Source: Smittia aterrima
Lineage: Eukaryota > Arthropoda > Insecta > Diptera > Chironomidae
Assembly: GCA_033063855.1 (NCBI GenBank)
Contig: CP093831.1
Span: forward strand, 21,824,001-21,888,000
DNA length: 64,000 nucleotides
Direction: 5' to 3'
In this document: piece after piece, positions 1-25,600 of the stretch
How the letters are laid out: each line of letters begins with the position of its first letter
Position numbering within the stretch: position 1 is the stretch's first letter
Translations under genes and position numbers: made by a program
The notes under the pieces: model-generated
Databases searched by the model: none
What the model was told of the DNA's origin: nothing
The model's input: the letters and a program-made list of their open reading frames with translations, nothing else

Positions 1-1
1 T

Positions 2-1622
2 AACTTTGGCCAGCCTTATCCTTTAAATCAACCGTTTAATCAAATGATCAACCCTGGAATGAATCAAATGGCACAAAATCGAATGCCGGTCGCTCCAAAT
101 CCTGTTCCAGCGCCAAACATTTCAGATCTTATTCCAGAAGCGCCAACCTTTCACAACCCTGCAAGAGTTGCAACAAAAACCACTGAACAAGTTCAAGATC
201 AAGTGAAAAGACCAGGGCCAAGCGAAATATTTAATGCGAAGAAAAAAGTAAGTTTAACACTCGAAAGCACGGAAATCATTATTAATTTTAATTTATTTAT
301 GTTTTAGGCCTTTGACAGCGGGCAAATTTCCATCAGTGACTATCTCCGTCAGGTTGTTAATCAAAAATCGAAGGAAACAACGTCAATCGACATTAGCATG
401 AAGAAGGAAAAAGGTTTGAGTTGCAATATTTTATTTTATTTGTGATGACACATGAATCTGAGAAGTTTCATATTTCACTTTACAAATTCGACTCTTTTCT
501 TATATTTCACTGAGTTTCGAAAATTAAAAGTGTACTTGATAAACTTTTCCAGTGCGTGAAAGATGTAAAAAAGCTGCTGAACTCCTAAAGAAAATGTCTG
601 GCAACCATGTTAAACTGCCGTTCACTGTTTGTTCTTCAAAATTCAGAGAAGCCTCTTCTGTCAATTGTTTGTCTCGTTCAAAGCTGATAATGAGTGACAA
701 CAATTCTCAGTTTATCTCGCAAGCAAACGAGAAAAGCTATCGCGATGCTTTTAGAGCAAATCCCTTGCGCAATATCTCTGGAAGCTTTTTCCAGTTTAGT
801 CGTAATCTAGGAATGGATCTCGAGAAACTTTCGGAAGAAGTTTACAAAGCGAAACAGAAGGAAGACAAGAAACAGAAGGATGAGAGCGAAAACATTTCCC
901 TCGTGAAGATCAACAAGGTGGCAAGACTAGGTGACAGAGGAACTCAAACCGACCCTGACTATTGTGACAAATGCTTGATCCAGCAATCGAAGCGTTTCAA
1001 TTCAGTTTCATGCCAGGCGAGAATTCCAAACTCGAATACATTGGAAGCAACAACACAAACTCCTTCCGAGGAGGAACAAGGAGGTTTCAGCGTAAACTTT
1101 GATTCCCGACAAATGCAGACCATGACGAGAGACCAACAACAAATCTTTGTTGAGTTCTGCAGAGCTTTCGGCTTACATCAGGATCGTTACAGCACAAGAG
1201 AAGCACAACCTCAATGGGATCAAGGAAATGGAAATGATCGAATGACTTACACGAATCCAGAGAATCCGAATTTCGGTGGAAATATGTTTCTTTCTTTATC
1301 GCCGATTCGAGACCAATCAAATTCTAGATCGCCTGCACGCAGAAGAATCACAGAGCGTCTTGGGGATATCGTTCCAAGCCCACAAGTTTTCTACGATGAC
1401 GAAGTGATCGATACGCGACCACCTCATTTTCCACAACAGATTCCTGTGGGATATCGAATTCCAACGCCTCCATCGGTTCACGGACATTCGAGAGAACATG
1501 AAAGACAATCTCCACTTCGTGGCTTTCGCAATAGATCAAGATCTCGTTCACCGCCTTCTCGCTTCAGACGATCAAGAAGTCCACCGAACGTTCCATTTGC
1601 AAATCGTCGTGGTCGATACTAA
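2..1622 (+). CDS. RS-rich nuclear-type protein, 5'-truncated (unknown family)
   Basis: Three exons are visible: 2-247, 308-413 and 553-1622, joined by GT-AG introns in matching phases (0, then 1), giving 473 residues; the start lies before the window. The first part is rich in Asn, Met, Pro and Gln. A Lys/Glu-rich helical stretch follows, then a GTQTD motif beside a CDKC pair near residue 260. Next is a module of about 40 residues (TTQTP, GGFSVNF, TRDQQQIFVEFCRAFG). The C-terminus is Arg/Ser-dipeptide rich (RSRSRSPP and RSRSPP), as in splicing-associated and nuclear-speckle proteins. I do not recognise the family. The 40-residue module recurs near the C-terminus of the gene at 3299-4206, so the two are probably paralogous or share a binding module. 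A nuclear RNA- or chromatin-related role is inference from composition only. Confidence 0.75.
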
Positions 1623-1670
1623 CTAAGTAATACTAAGCCATAACATAACAAATGAATGTTCAACATGTAA

Positions 1671-1676
1671 AATAAA
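1671..1676 (+). terminator. Poly(A) signal of the RS-rich gene
   Basis: AATAAA lies 48 bases after the stop codon in an A-rich tract. It fits a short 3' UTR that ends before the TATA-like box of the next gene. Confidence 0.5.
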
Positions 1677-1823
1677 AATCAAAAAATAAAATTAGAGAAA
1701 TGAAATGAAGAAAAGAAATGTTTTTAATTAAATTTTATCCTTACGGAAATTATTGAACAAAAATTTGTTAAAATTCTTTAAGAAACCGTTTGACACGTGC
1801 GCGTGATTTTATCAACATTTTTG

Positions 1824-1830
1824 TATAAAA
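1824..1830 (+). promoter_or_regulatory. TATA-like box upstream of the glycine-zipper gene
   Basis: TATAAAA stands about 170 bases upstream of the chosen ATG (1997) in the short gap after the RS-rich gene. It would place a start site near 1855 and a 5' UTR of about 140 bases. A polypyrimidine-AG at 1902-1908 might be a 5' UTR acceptor instead, so promoter use is unproven. Confidence 0.35.
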
Positions 1831-1996
1831 TGGAAACCACAAGAATAAAGTTGTTTGAACATCATCTACGTTAATTTGTCTGCTTTGTCACTGACTTGGA
1901 ATTTTCAGGAGCCTTCAATTGGCATCTGTTTTGCCTTTCTGTGGAATCAATAAAGAAACCCATTCACAGACTTTAAGTTTCAGTAGCTTCACCGTC

Positions 1997-3215
1997 ATGA
2001 AGTGTTCAGCTTGTCAAATTAATAAATGCGAAAGGAAATTCGAGTTTAACGATAAATGTCTAGGGAAGAAAGAAGGAATTGAGTGTAGCTGCGTGTGTCA
2101 AGTAACGAGTGCAGAAGAAATGAGAGCATCAGCTATTTCAATTAGTTTTGGGATCACATCAGCGGTTGGTGGAATTGTTTTAACTTCAATGACTGGAGGA
2201 TTGTTTTCTGTCATTGGAGGAGCTGCTTTGTTTGGAGCTGGATCGTCAATGATAATGAATCCGATTCAAAGGAGATTCAGTGGAGATTGCAATTCATTAT
2301 CAGAAAGCGCAACTGATATAGCTCTTGGAGCTTCAATCGGTAAGTTTGCTTTGTGATAAAGAGCTTCGTGTTTACAGTTAGAGAAACATTTGTTTTAATA
2401 TCTTTGAATAATCGAAAGCAAATAAATATTTCAAATGGCAGGTGCGATTTCGGGGCCGATTGGAATTGGAGGATCAGCTCTTGCGAGAGGAGCGTCAAGC
2501 GCTTTCAAGCTAGGAATTCGAACTGGTGTGGGTGCTCTCGCTGGTGAGTTATTTACACCTTCCTCGTATCGTTTAAAATTTCTAAAGTATTTTAGGCGGA
2601 ATAAGTGGAACCGTCTCGGAAGCTGCACGTGCATTCAAAGGTGAAGAAGTGAACGTTAAATCTTTCGCTAAGGCAGCAGGAATCGGAGCAATAGCAGGCT
2701 CTGTTGGAGGAGCTTCGACTCACATTGGAACCAATCTTTCAAAAGGAATGACTGATGTTAGTCAAGCCATCACTCGAATCAGTGTTCAAGCATCGGCAGC
2801 AGCAGCAACGGATGCGAGTTTACAATTTATTGAGAAAGGCGATGTGGACACAAGGCAATTGCTTTTAAACACTGCTGGCCAAATAACTGTTGCAGCAACA
2901 TCAGAAATCACTCAGAATTACTCCAAGAGCAATAATCACATTAACAAATCAAATAACGAACTAAGACAAGATCGCGAGCAAATAAATTTCTTGTCTCCTA
3001 AAGACATTGAAGCAATTATGAACAAAGTTCATGATTCTAACAAATCTCTTCGAAACGAAGAAAATTTGAAAAAGCAAAGCCGTCTGAGAAAGAAAATCGA
3101 TCATCCTGAAACACATGGAGTATCCAGAAGACGTCGTGAAAAATTGAAAATTGATTTTCTTAATTCACCAGTGTATTGTTCTTATTTCAAAAGTAGAATT
3201 AATCTAACTGAATAA
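1997..3215 (+). CDS. Glycine-zipper hydrophobic protein with Cys-rich N-terminus (unknown)
   Basis: Exons 1997-2339, 2442-2543 and 2596-3215 join in phase 1 at both GT-AG introns, giving 354 residues. I chose the ATG at 1997; the frame is open back to 1895 but has no earlier ATG. The first 34 residues hold seven cysteines (CxxC, then CxCxC), which could bind metal or form disulfides. Residues about 45-195 are a long run of Gly/Ala/Ser-rich hydrophobic segments with many GxxxG and GGxxxG spacings (FGITSAVGGIV, GAISGPIGIGG, GVGALAGGISG, AAGIGAIAGSVGGAS). This is typical of glycine-zipper helices that pack in membranes. The last 100 residues are polar and basic (SRRRREK). I do not recognise a family. 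A membrane-inserting or oligomerising protein is inference. It lies between two genes that share a C-terminal module. Confidence 0.7.
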
Positions 3216-3216
3216 A
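3211..3216 (+). terminator. Poly(A) signal overlapping the stop codon
   Basis: AATAAA at 3211-3216 contains the TAA stop (3213-3215) of the glycine-zipper gene. If it is used, the 3' UTR is only some 20-30 bases, which fits the 83-base gap to the next ATG. Confidence 0.5.
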
Positions 3217-3274
3217 TAATTTTAATGAATCGATCAAAATTGATCATAATTAACGGATAACTTTAGAATTGTAT

Positions 3275-3282
3275 GATCAGTC
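3275..3282 (+). promoter_or_regulatory. Initiator-like GATCAGTC
   Basis: GATCAGTC contains TCAGT, the core of the insect initiator (TCAGTY). It sits 17 bases before the ATG at 3299. The same GATCAGT string stands just upstream of both zinc-finger genes in this window. No TATA box is evident. Confidence 0.4.
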
Positions 3283-3298
3283 TAGATTTTAGTGATCT

Positions 3299-4206
3299 AT
3301 GGTCGTAAACAAAATTTACATTCCACAGCAAAACAAACGAAGAAACGCGATCATGGATCAAATTCTGGAAATTATTGAAAGAGAAATAAAGAAAGAACCT
3401 GTCGACGAAGGCTTTAATCCAATTATCATCAAATCGGAGCCTTTGGATGAAAGTGAAGTGGAAGAACAACAGAATATTTCTGAAATAACAAGTGTTTACA
3501 AAAGCGCTCCAAAAACCAATAACAAAGATCCACGAGGAAAATTCTCGCCACAGATTTCGAATCCAGCTATTAATAACTACTTGCAGAAGACTCCTCGACA
3601 AGAAGCTCCAGCTATTAATCACTACTTGCAGAAGACTCCTCAACAAGAAGCTCCAGCTATCAATCACTACTTGAAGAAGAATCTTCCTCAACAAGAAGAA
3701 CTTTTCGCTAATCTCTCGGAAGCTCGCTCTTCTCAATTGAGAAGATATGAAAACGATTCTGTCGACCACAAATCCAAGCGACGTCGAGGAACAAACAGTC
3801 AGGAAGATGTTGAAATGCGCGCTCCACCGGAGAGAGCTCCAATCAACTCGAAGTCAACGAAGAATGCTGGAGTACAAACAACGAACAATGACGGATACTT
3901 CTCAATCATTCTGGATCTGAAGAAGTTGTCAAATGATGAGCGTCAAGCTTTGAAAGTCTTCAAAAAGGTATCTTAAACTTAATTATCTCTTAATTTTTTT
4001 ATTAAAATGTTTCATTCTTTTAGGCAATGGGATATGAAGATGATTCCTCAACTGCCGGAATTTTAGAACGACTCGAACACCGTCGCGCTAACTTGGCTAG
4101 CGATCGCAATCCAGAGGTTAATTCTTCTCCAATGCCAATGCCACCAAGTGCTCCAAAGTTCGACATTCAACCAAATAAGTCATACTCAAACTTTGTTCTC
4201 AAGTAA
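3299..4206 (+). CDS. Small acidic nuclear-type protein with tandem repeat and shared C-terminal module
   Basis: Exons 3299-3967 and 4024-4206 join in phase 0 across a 56-base intron, giving 283 residues. A second in-frame ATG at 3353 is also possible. Near the N-terminus are two SUMO-acceptor consensus sites, IKKE and IKSE, each followed by Pro and acidic residues, a pattern common in transcriptional regulators. Residues about 89-134 are three tandem copies of a 15-16 residue unit (PAIN-N/H-YL-Q/K-K). A basic patch KSKRRR could be a nuclear localisation signal. The module GYFSIILDLKKLSNDERQAL followed by KVFKKAMGY aligns with GGFSVNF...TRDQQQIFVEFCRAFG of the gene at 2-1622. Function is unknown; the shared module suggests tandem paralogues or a common partner. 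Confidence 0.75.
3563..3700 (+). repeat. Three 45-48 bp in-frame tandem repeats
   Basis: Units start at 3563, 3608 and 3653, each beginning CCAGCTAT. The first two are 45 bp and nearly identical; the third is 48 bp and more diverged. They encode PAIN(N/H)YL(Q/K)K units inside the small acidic protein. The length keeps the frame, so copy number can vary without breaking the gene. Confidence 0.8.
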
Positions 4207-4293
4207 ATATGCATCGAGAGTCTACTAACGAAGAATCTCTTAACAATTTCTGAACAAATGCAATTCAATCGTTCCTACTTATGCCAAATTCAT

Positions 4294-4299
4294 AATAAA
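4294..4299 (+). terminator. Poly(A) signal of the small acidic gene
   Basis: AATAAA lies 88 bases after the stop at 4204-4206, immediately followed by a second overlapping AATAAA. Confidence 0.5.
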
Positions 4300-7200
4300 T
4301 AAAATTTAGTTTTGGATTAACTAATAAAAACTTTAATTAAAGTTAAACAATTTCCGTTGAGTTTAAAATTATCGTGTTCAAAAGAATCCAATTGCTTCAC
4401 CCTCTGACACGAGTGCTGAAGTTTTATAGGAAAGGTGTCGAACTCTACAGACAACTTCGGAGGAGCTTGTTTTATTAGTCGTCACTTAAATCCATTGCAA
4501 ACTATTTCTGACTTAAATCCACAGAAATAATTAACAAAAACACTTAAGACGCGATATTTTGTCATTTTTGTGCATGAAAAGCGTCGAGTGCAGTGAGAAA
4601 GTACGCGCGAAGTTGGTGAAAAATCGAAAAATTAAAACGGCTCCATAAAAGCTTTTGTTCGAGCAAGAAAAGGAAAGTCGCTGAAACAAAAACACAGGAA
4701 AAAGTAAAGTTGTGAGAAGAATCCACTTCACTCGGATAATCGCAGTGCTTAGCAAGTTAATTAGTGGAATTTAGGATTTAAAAGAAGTTTTCATTGGGAT
4801 TAGCAGAACTCTGAGCGAATAGCGGAACCATGAAGATGCATCATCAGATTTTTCGTTTTCTGGGAAACAGGTAATGAGAAAGAGAGAAAAAGACGTGTGG
4901 TGTTCCATTTCGTTCGATATTCAACACAAAAATATCAAGCGAAAGAAGAAAAAAAAGTTTAACGTTGCTAAGCATTTCTTAACGCTTGAGACAATTTCGT
5001 TGTTGCTGCTGCTGACGTTTCAGGATAGAAATTTTTCGCTTCCAGCATGAAACTCATGGGGCGCATAAAGAAAAACAATAACAACGTTCGCCTCCATTTT
5101 CTTAAATTGCACTTATTTTTCATTTCTTGCTATGAGACTACCTTAACTGGCTGATTACGAACTCAAATATTTCGGCATAAAAATTTCGGCCTCTGCCCCT
5201 TTCCACGTTCTGAGTTCACGCAGAGTTCACGACAAGAAATTGCATCATGTCTGACTCGATGCGACGTTTTCGAATAATCCCGTGGTGTTCAAATTTTTGA
5301 AGAAAAAAAAAATGAGAGAAAGCAAAGAAGACTGAAAAATTATTGTTAATGAAATGTACACATTTTGGAGAAGAAAATTCCCAATTAAATTTCCAATAAG
5401 CATAAAAAATTAATGCCGTCCGAGAGTGTTGCAAAGAGTAAGAGAGAGAGAGAAAGAGAAGCGATGATGAAAAAAGTACAATAAACTGCGTTTTAATGCT
5501 GTTATGTACATGTTTTATGCTGGAAATCTATCCCTCCTCACTCACATACACACACATGAGATAAATACAGACGAAATCAACATCGAACAAATGGCGAGAC
5601 TGAGGCGACGTACATACACTAACGAATGCTAGACGTTTTATGACATGGTGCCGCCGCTCATGTGGCATCGCTTTGTGACAAGCCGTGTGACGCTTCTCGC
5701 ACACACACAGAAACCTTTTACTTTTCCTAAATATTTCTTTGACACTCATCTGTTCGTCTCGTTATCAATTGCACAGTTATTCTGAGACGTAATTTCTTAT
5801 CATTGCGTTGTCGATTTGCGGCTGAATAAAACTTTTATTTTTGTAGATTGCGGTTTGTTTGCATTCTCACAGGCACGGGTTTACTTTATTCTGCTGCGCA
5901 GACATCTCAGTTCTGTTTTATCTTTGGAGAATTGCACTTTTTTTTTCTCGTTGTTAACGTCATGCCTCGATGAATCAAAAATTCATTTTTCTCTTATTTC
6001 GATGATGTTTTTACAGTTTTTTTGGTTTGCTAGGTCACTTTTTTTACAATTATGCTTAAGTGGTGCATTTCGAGAAGGAAATATGGAGGAAGGAAGCAGA
6101 GAAATTGAAATTGCTGCTCATTAAACGCATGAACTGCGATTCCATTTAATAACAAAAAGTTTTGCTTCGAATCACAAAGCGGGCAGTGAGCGTTACGCAA
6201 CAGTTCCTAGTGAACTTCGTGATTGAAAACTCCATTTAAGTTCAAGGCGAACAGAAATTTCTGGAAAATTTTTCCTTATTCTAACAATGCTGAAGCAACT
6301 TATTCCGTCTCTTTCTCGTTTAATCAAAACTTTTTCGATGGACAGCGCGTTTCTCCTTTTTTCTCGTCAAACGAGTCGCGTACTGTTGTTGAGCAGGCTC
6401 AGAAAGGAAAAGCTCTTGAGAAACTAATTTAATAAAGCGCCAACAAACACAGTACACACAAAGCTGATTGTCGGGGGTAATTATAAAAGTCTAGCCATCG
6501 AGACGAGGGAGGAGAGCCATGTTGTGGCATGTCGGAATTCATCGAAGTTTAATGACTCAAGTCAAATTGGAAACATTTAAGTGTCCATTAAGAGCAATAA
6601 AAGCGGCAATTTTTCTGTTAATCGCGACTTTCCTCATTTCCTTTTCGTTCATGGTGCGGAAAAGCTTGAATTAATTTGAAGTTTCATTTTATTCATCATC
6701 AACCCCTTTCCACCCTAAGGAAACGTTTTTGCTCTTTTGGCAACACACTCATCTCTCATAAGCTCCTCTGCGTAAAAGAAAATGCAATGACGAAAGTAAA
6801 AAGACTTCTGATCCTCCATTAAGAGTAATTATGTTCCAACAAAGAGGTGGAAAAATATATTTTGCGTCGTAGGAAATTTTCCTCTTCTCTTGATATCTTC
6901 ACCTCCGTTCGACTGAGTTTATTAACAGCTGGTAATGTTGGTACAACCCCACGCGTCGAAGGCTTCTTTTTCGTCAGTTTAGCTTTTCCGTCGCAAAAGT
7001 GAAAGCCAGAGAGAATTGAACTTAAAACAATTGTATCTACAATCAACTTAAAAGTTGTTATCAAGCAACAATACTCGAAAAAAAATAAATAATAAATAAA
7101 CAATTGCTGGAAAGCGAAAGGGTTGCTTTATTATTTTAGTTGGTCGTGGAAAATCATAAAACGTTTTCTTTGCCTTATTCCCACGACTACGCGATGAGTC

Positions 7201-7553
7201 AAATAAAGTTATGAAATTTAAAAGAAAAACATTCAAAACTTCTTGGACATGCGCGTATGATTTGCCATTTTAAATACTGTTAACAGCAAGGCAACCGAAA
7301 ATATCGAGAACAGTTAATTGGGTTAGTGGCATGGTGACTTGTCCAAAATAAAAAAATTGTTTCAACATGAAATGGAAAAACGCCACGCTCGTGGATCGAA
7401 AGAGCGTCGCCCTAAATATTTTTGTGTTTGCTGGTGAAAGGTTTCGTGAAGGGATTACCTAGAACTTTTTGGGGGGAGCTCATTTAGCTCATTTATGTTT
7501 GATCATTAAGAAAACAAACTAACTCTGAATATCTTTTATCTTTCTCATTTTAG
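4300..7553. other. Upstream minibrain region, no clear coding gene; candidate 5' noncoding exon
   Basis: No convincing coding exon is seen. About 4530-4870 has the look of an insect 5' UTR (AGTGAGAAAG- and GTGAAAAATCG-type text) and ends at a plausible donor, CAG|GTAATG, at 4870/4871. A short ATG frame of 13 codons starts at 4830, and its phase (2) does not match the minibrain coding exons. It is therefore best read as a possible noncoding first exon that could splice to the acceptor at 7552-7553. A GA-rich run lies near 5438-5460. The open frames at 5816-6124 and 6223-6432 lack any family signal. Confidence 0.4.
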
Positions 7554-8401
7554 GAAGCATCAGCATCGTTAAATAACTTTTGCCGATAACCGATCAACAA
7601 AGAAAAGACTTTTTTTTCGCTTAGCGCCGCGCGTTCTTAAACGAAAAGGAATCTTTATCAGCAACTGGAACTAACACAATCGAGTGATATTGGTTCGTGT
7701 AACCGACTGCGCGATCACACTCGACTCTAGACTGAAAATAAAGTCAGAAAGAAAAGCAAAACCACATGACAGTGACGCGGTAGCGCCGCCGCAAATTGTG
7801 TGTTGAATTTATTAGCTGAAAAGAAAATTCGTGGAAAGGAAAAACTGTTCGTTCGAGTGAGCGAGTTGCGGTAAAGGCAGAAGATTCAACAAGTGTGTGT
7901 GTATATGTGCGTTGAGCTCCATAGTAACAGAAAGTAGTGCAATAAGCAAAGTGTTGGTTGAAGGAAAGAAGAAGAAAACAACTGGATTTCTGTGTAGGAG
8001 CTAGTGTAGTTGTGCAAGATCGCTTATGAACTTGTTTTCGGCGAGTCTCGAAAGTGAAACGAACGCTGCTTCAAGGAGTTTGCCAAGCGCCTACGTGCGT
8101 GAGTGCCGGTTGCAGCGGATCGCCCTCGTGTCAAAGCGTGATAAACCAGAAATCTCACTTAGCGAATAAAAGAAAGTTCAAAAAGATTTTTGATAGCACG
8201 CGAAAGAGTTTATCGATAAGTTTTAATTAGTGAAAAGTTTTAAGCTTTCGTTTCGTCTACGAACCAAAAGTTAAAACTCAAAAATTTGTAAACATTTTCA
8301 ACTAAGCCCCCGTTCCAAGAAAAGTTCCAAAAGTGGAGAACTACAAGGATTACCACCATCAGCAGTTGCAGCAGCAACAGAATTATCGTCTTGATAAGGA
8401 T
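7554..8401 (+). promoter_or_regulatory. mnb: Putative minibrain 5' UTR or promoter block
   Basis: A strong polypyrimidine-AG acceptor ends at 7553. The following 850 bases are richer in CpG than their surroundings and read like a 5' UTR leading to the first coding exon. The segment could be a spliced 5' UTR exon, or it could contain its own start site. No TATA box is obvious. Confidence 0.4.
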
Positions 8402-23181
<14,780 letters not shown>

Positions 23182-25600
23182 TTAAGAGATGACGAACTAA
23201 ATCCTCTTTTTTTTATCGAACATTGATCGAAATGTCCAAAAGAAAAGAACTGGAAAATGTAAATCTATCGTCCCTCAAATCAACTTCCTCGATAAAAATA
23301 GCTTGCCAATCCGGGGGGAGACGGAAACAGAATTCTGTTGAAGATATCACTACGAGCGAACTAAATAAATAAACTAATTTGACTAATTAATTTAAAGCTA
23401 ATAAAGTAAAAGGAAAAAAGTTCGTTTAGTTGCAATTATTTTCGTTTTTTTTTTGAGTTGTGAAGTGAAAAGATAAGAAGAAAAGTTTTGAAGCGAAGTT
23501 GAAAACTAATCAAGTAACTGAATAGAGTTTTAGCTAACAAAGACGATAATAGAAAAACTGATGAGAAAGTTCTCAATGTAAAGTAAACTTAGGGATCGTC
23601 TCAAATTAACGCTTTGATACGGTTCGAATTCCAATTACCTAGAACGATCTTTATTAAAATGTATCAAATCCCGACTTAACTGTCGAAAGGATTGAAAAAA
23701 ATCTGTGCAAAGAAAACCAACTTCCCCATTGAAAAAAAGCAAAAGTAATAAAGAAACCAGCTCCGAATAAATGAATTAGCTGATGATGTTACTTACGATG
23801 AAAAAAAAAGACAAAAAGACCAGAAAGAAAAGATCTTTTCTGTCCGTTGATGAAAAGCAAATGAAGGCAACATTTTGTATTATAATTAAAATTATAAATC
23901 TTTCTTGGTTTCGTGAAGTTTTCTTTAAAAGAGCTAAAAACGTTTGTTAATCGCTTTTCTGTTTGTTTTACCTTAAATCGATTTGAAGGGTTTTAGCTAA
24001 AAAAATTCATTTCTTTAATCAACTCTTCTCAAGTTTTCGAACTTTTAAAGCTAGAGCCTCGTCGTGAATAGTTTTGTAACGGATTTTACGATTCAAAATA
24101 AATATTCTCTCACGTGAAGTTGGCTCAGAAGAAAATCTTATTTCATGATCGTTGAGAGAAGAAGAATATGAGTTACATTGAATGTCGAACTAAGCCATCT
24201 GATATCGCTGAAGAATGCCAGACTGATTTTTATCATACCCGGGTTTTCTTTGCGCTCCCACAACTTCATTCTTCAATATTTCAATATGCAATGCATACTT
24301 TTACCACGTAACGAGTTTTATGAATAATTTAGACTAGAGGGAGAGTTTCCTATTTTTCAAAGGAAATTCTCTTCAATTGCGAAACTGATCAACCAAAACT
24401 GATAAGACCTCCATAGACAAACACAACACGAAGAGATGATGACTTTCTTTTCTTTCTCAATTGACGAAAACATGTGAATTATGAAAAAGAACACGAAAAC
24501 TGCCACGAAAAGAAAATGAAAAGATTTTTTACATGAAAATGCAAATCATTCTCTTTACCTTTACGAAAGATTAAAGAAAAACTAAATGGTGATAATCCTC
24601 CCAACAACTCTCTTTGAGTGGAAACATACGGGAAAGATCGGAACTCTATGAAACCTTCTGATAAGCAGCGACGACATTACGGAAGTAATCAATCTTTCCT
24701 GAATAATGAAACTTTTTGATAACGACGTCAATGCAAAGTGTCGACGGAATAAAACAAATGTGTTCATTTTATTATTTCTTCTGAATGAAAAAAGAAATTC
24801 TCTTAATCGACAAAAGAACTTTTTCTCCTTTTTCCCCGAAAGAAAACAAATTGAAAATGAGAAAACATTTGAACTTAGCGCAATTCTTTTTTAATTGATA
24901 AGATCGAGATGTCTCACTATGTGTCGATAGGGAGAATCGAGCTCATTTCAATCTCCCGCTAGAAATATAAACTTTTGTACGAAATAACTTTAAATCGTTT
25001 TAACGAACGTTCATAGATGAGGATACTCACTCATAAATCATTTTCTCGGTTTCTCTAAAAGACAAAAAAAAAACTCTTTTGGCTAATAAATATCAAAGTG
25101 ACATTGAAAGGGATTAAACACAATTTTTTTGGAAAATAAAAATTGAGTCAAACTCAGCATACAGTTTAGGGCGAATCTATGGTCAAATCGGAAGATAAAG
25201 TTGCTACGATGACTTAAAGAAAATTCGATGAACTACTCGCCCTAGTAAAAAGATTTAATTTTCCTTTTTGGCGGAAAACCTTCGGACGAATACAAATTGA
25301 AAACATTTTTGGTCAGAACGAAAGAAGAAGAAAATGATACATATTAGTTAGTAAGAGAAGCATGATTAAGCTAGTGAATTAGGACATTTTTGTAAAAAGA
25401 TCCTTTAATGGTAGAAAATTGGAAAAGTTGACAAAAAAAAAAGAAAAACGACGATGGCATGAAAATGAAGAACTAAGTAAGAAAATAGCGGAAATTGCAT
25501 AATGATAAACCATAAGTTTAATTTATAAATTAATATACAATAATTTAAATTAATTACATCTTAGGCTATAAGTGAGAAAAATAAAAAAGCGCATTTGTTA
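23182..25600 (+). other. mnb: Probable minibrain 3' UTR and flanking A+T-rich DNA
   Basis: No coding frame is supported. Overlapping AATAAA signals stand at 23364-23369 and 23368-23373, with further ones near 23747, 24098, 25124 and 25580. Several 3' ends of different length are therefore possible. The actual cleavage site cannot be read from sequence. Confidence 0.45.

Noticed and set aside
1087..1551. Three minus-strand open frames inside the RS-rich gene
   Set aside because: They are antisense shadows of an exon that splices correctly on the plus strand.
5816..6124. Open frame of 102 codons upstream of minibrain
   Set aside because: Phe/Leu/Ser-rich, as expected of random A+T-rich DNA; no domain, splice partner or promoter.
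23618..23640. GGTTCGAATTCC, similar to a tRNA T-loop (B box)
   Set aside because: It has one base too many for the B box, and no A box, anticodon arm or acceptor stem is present.
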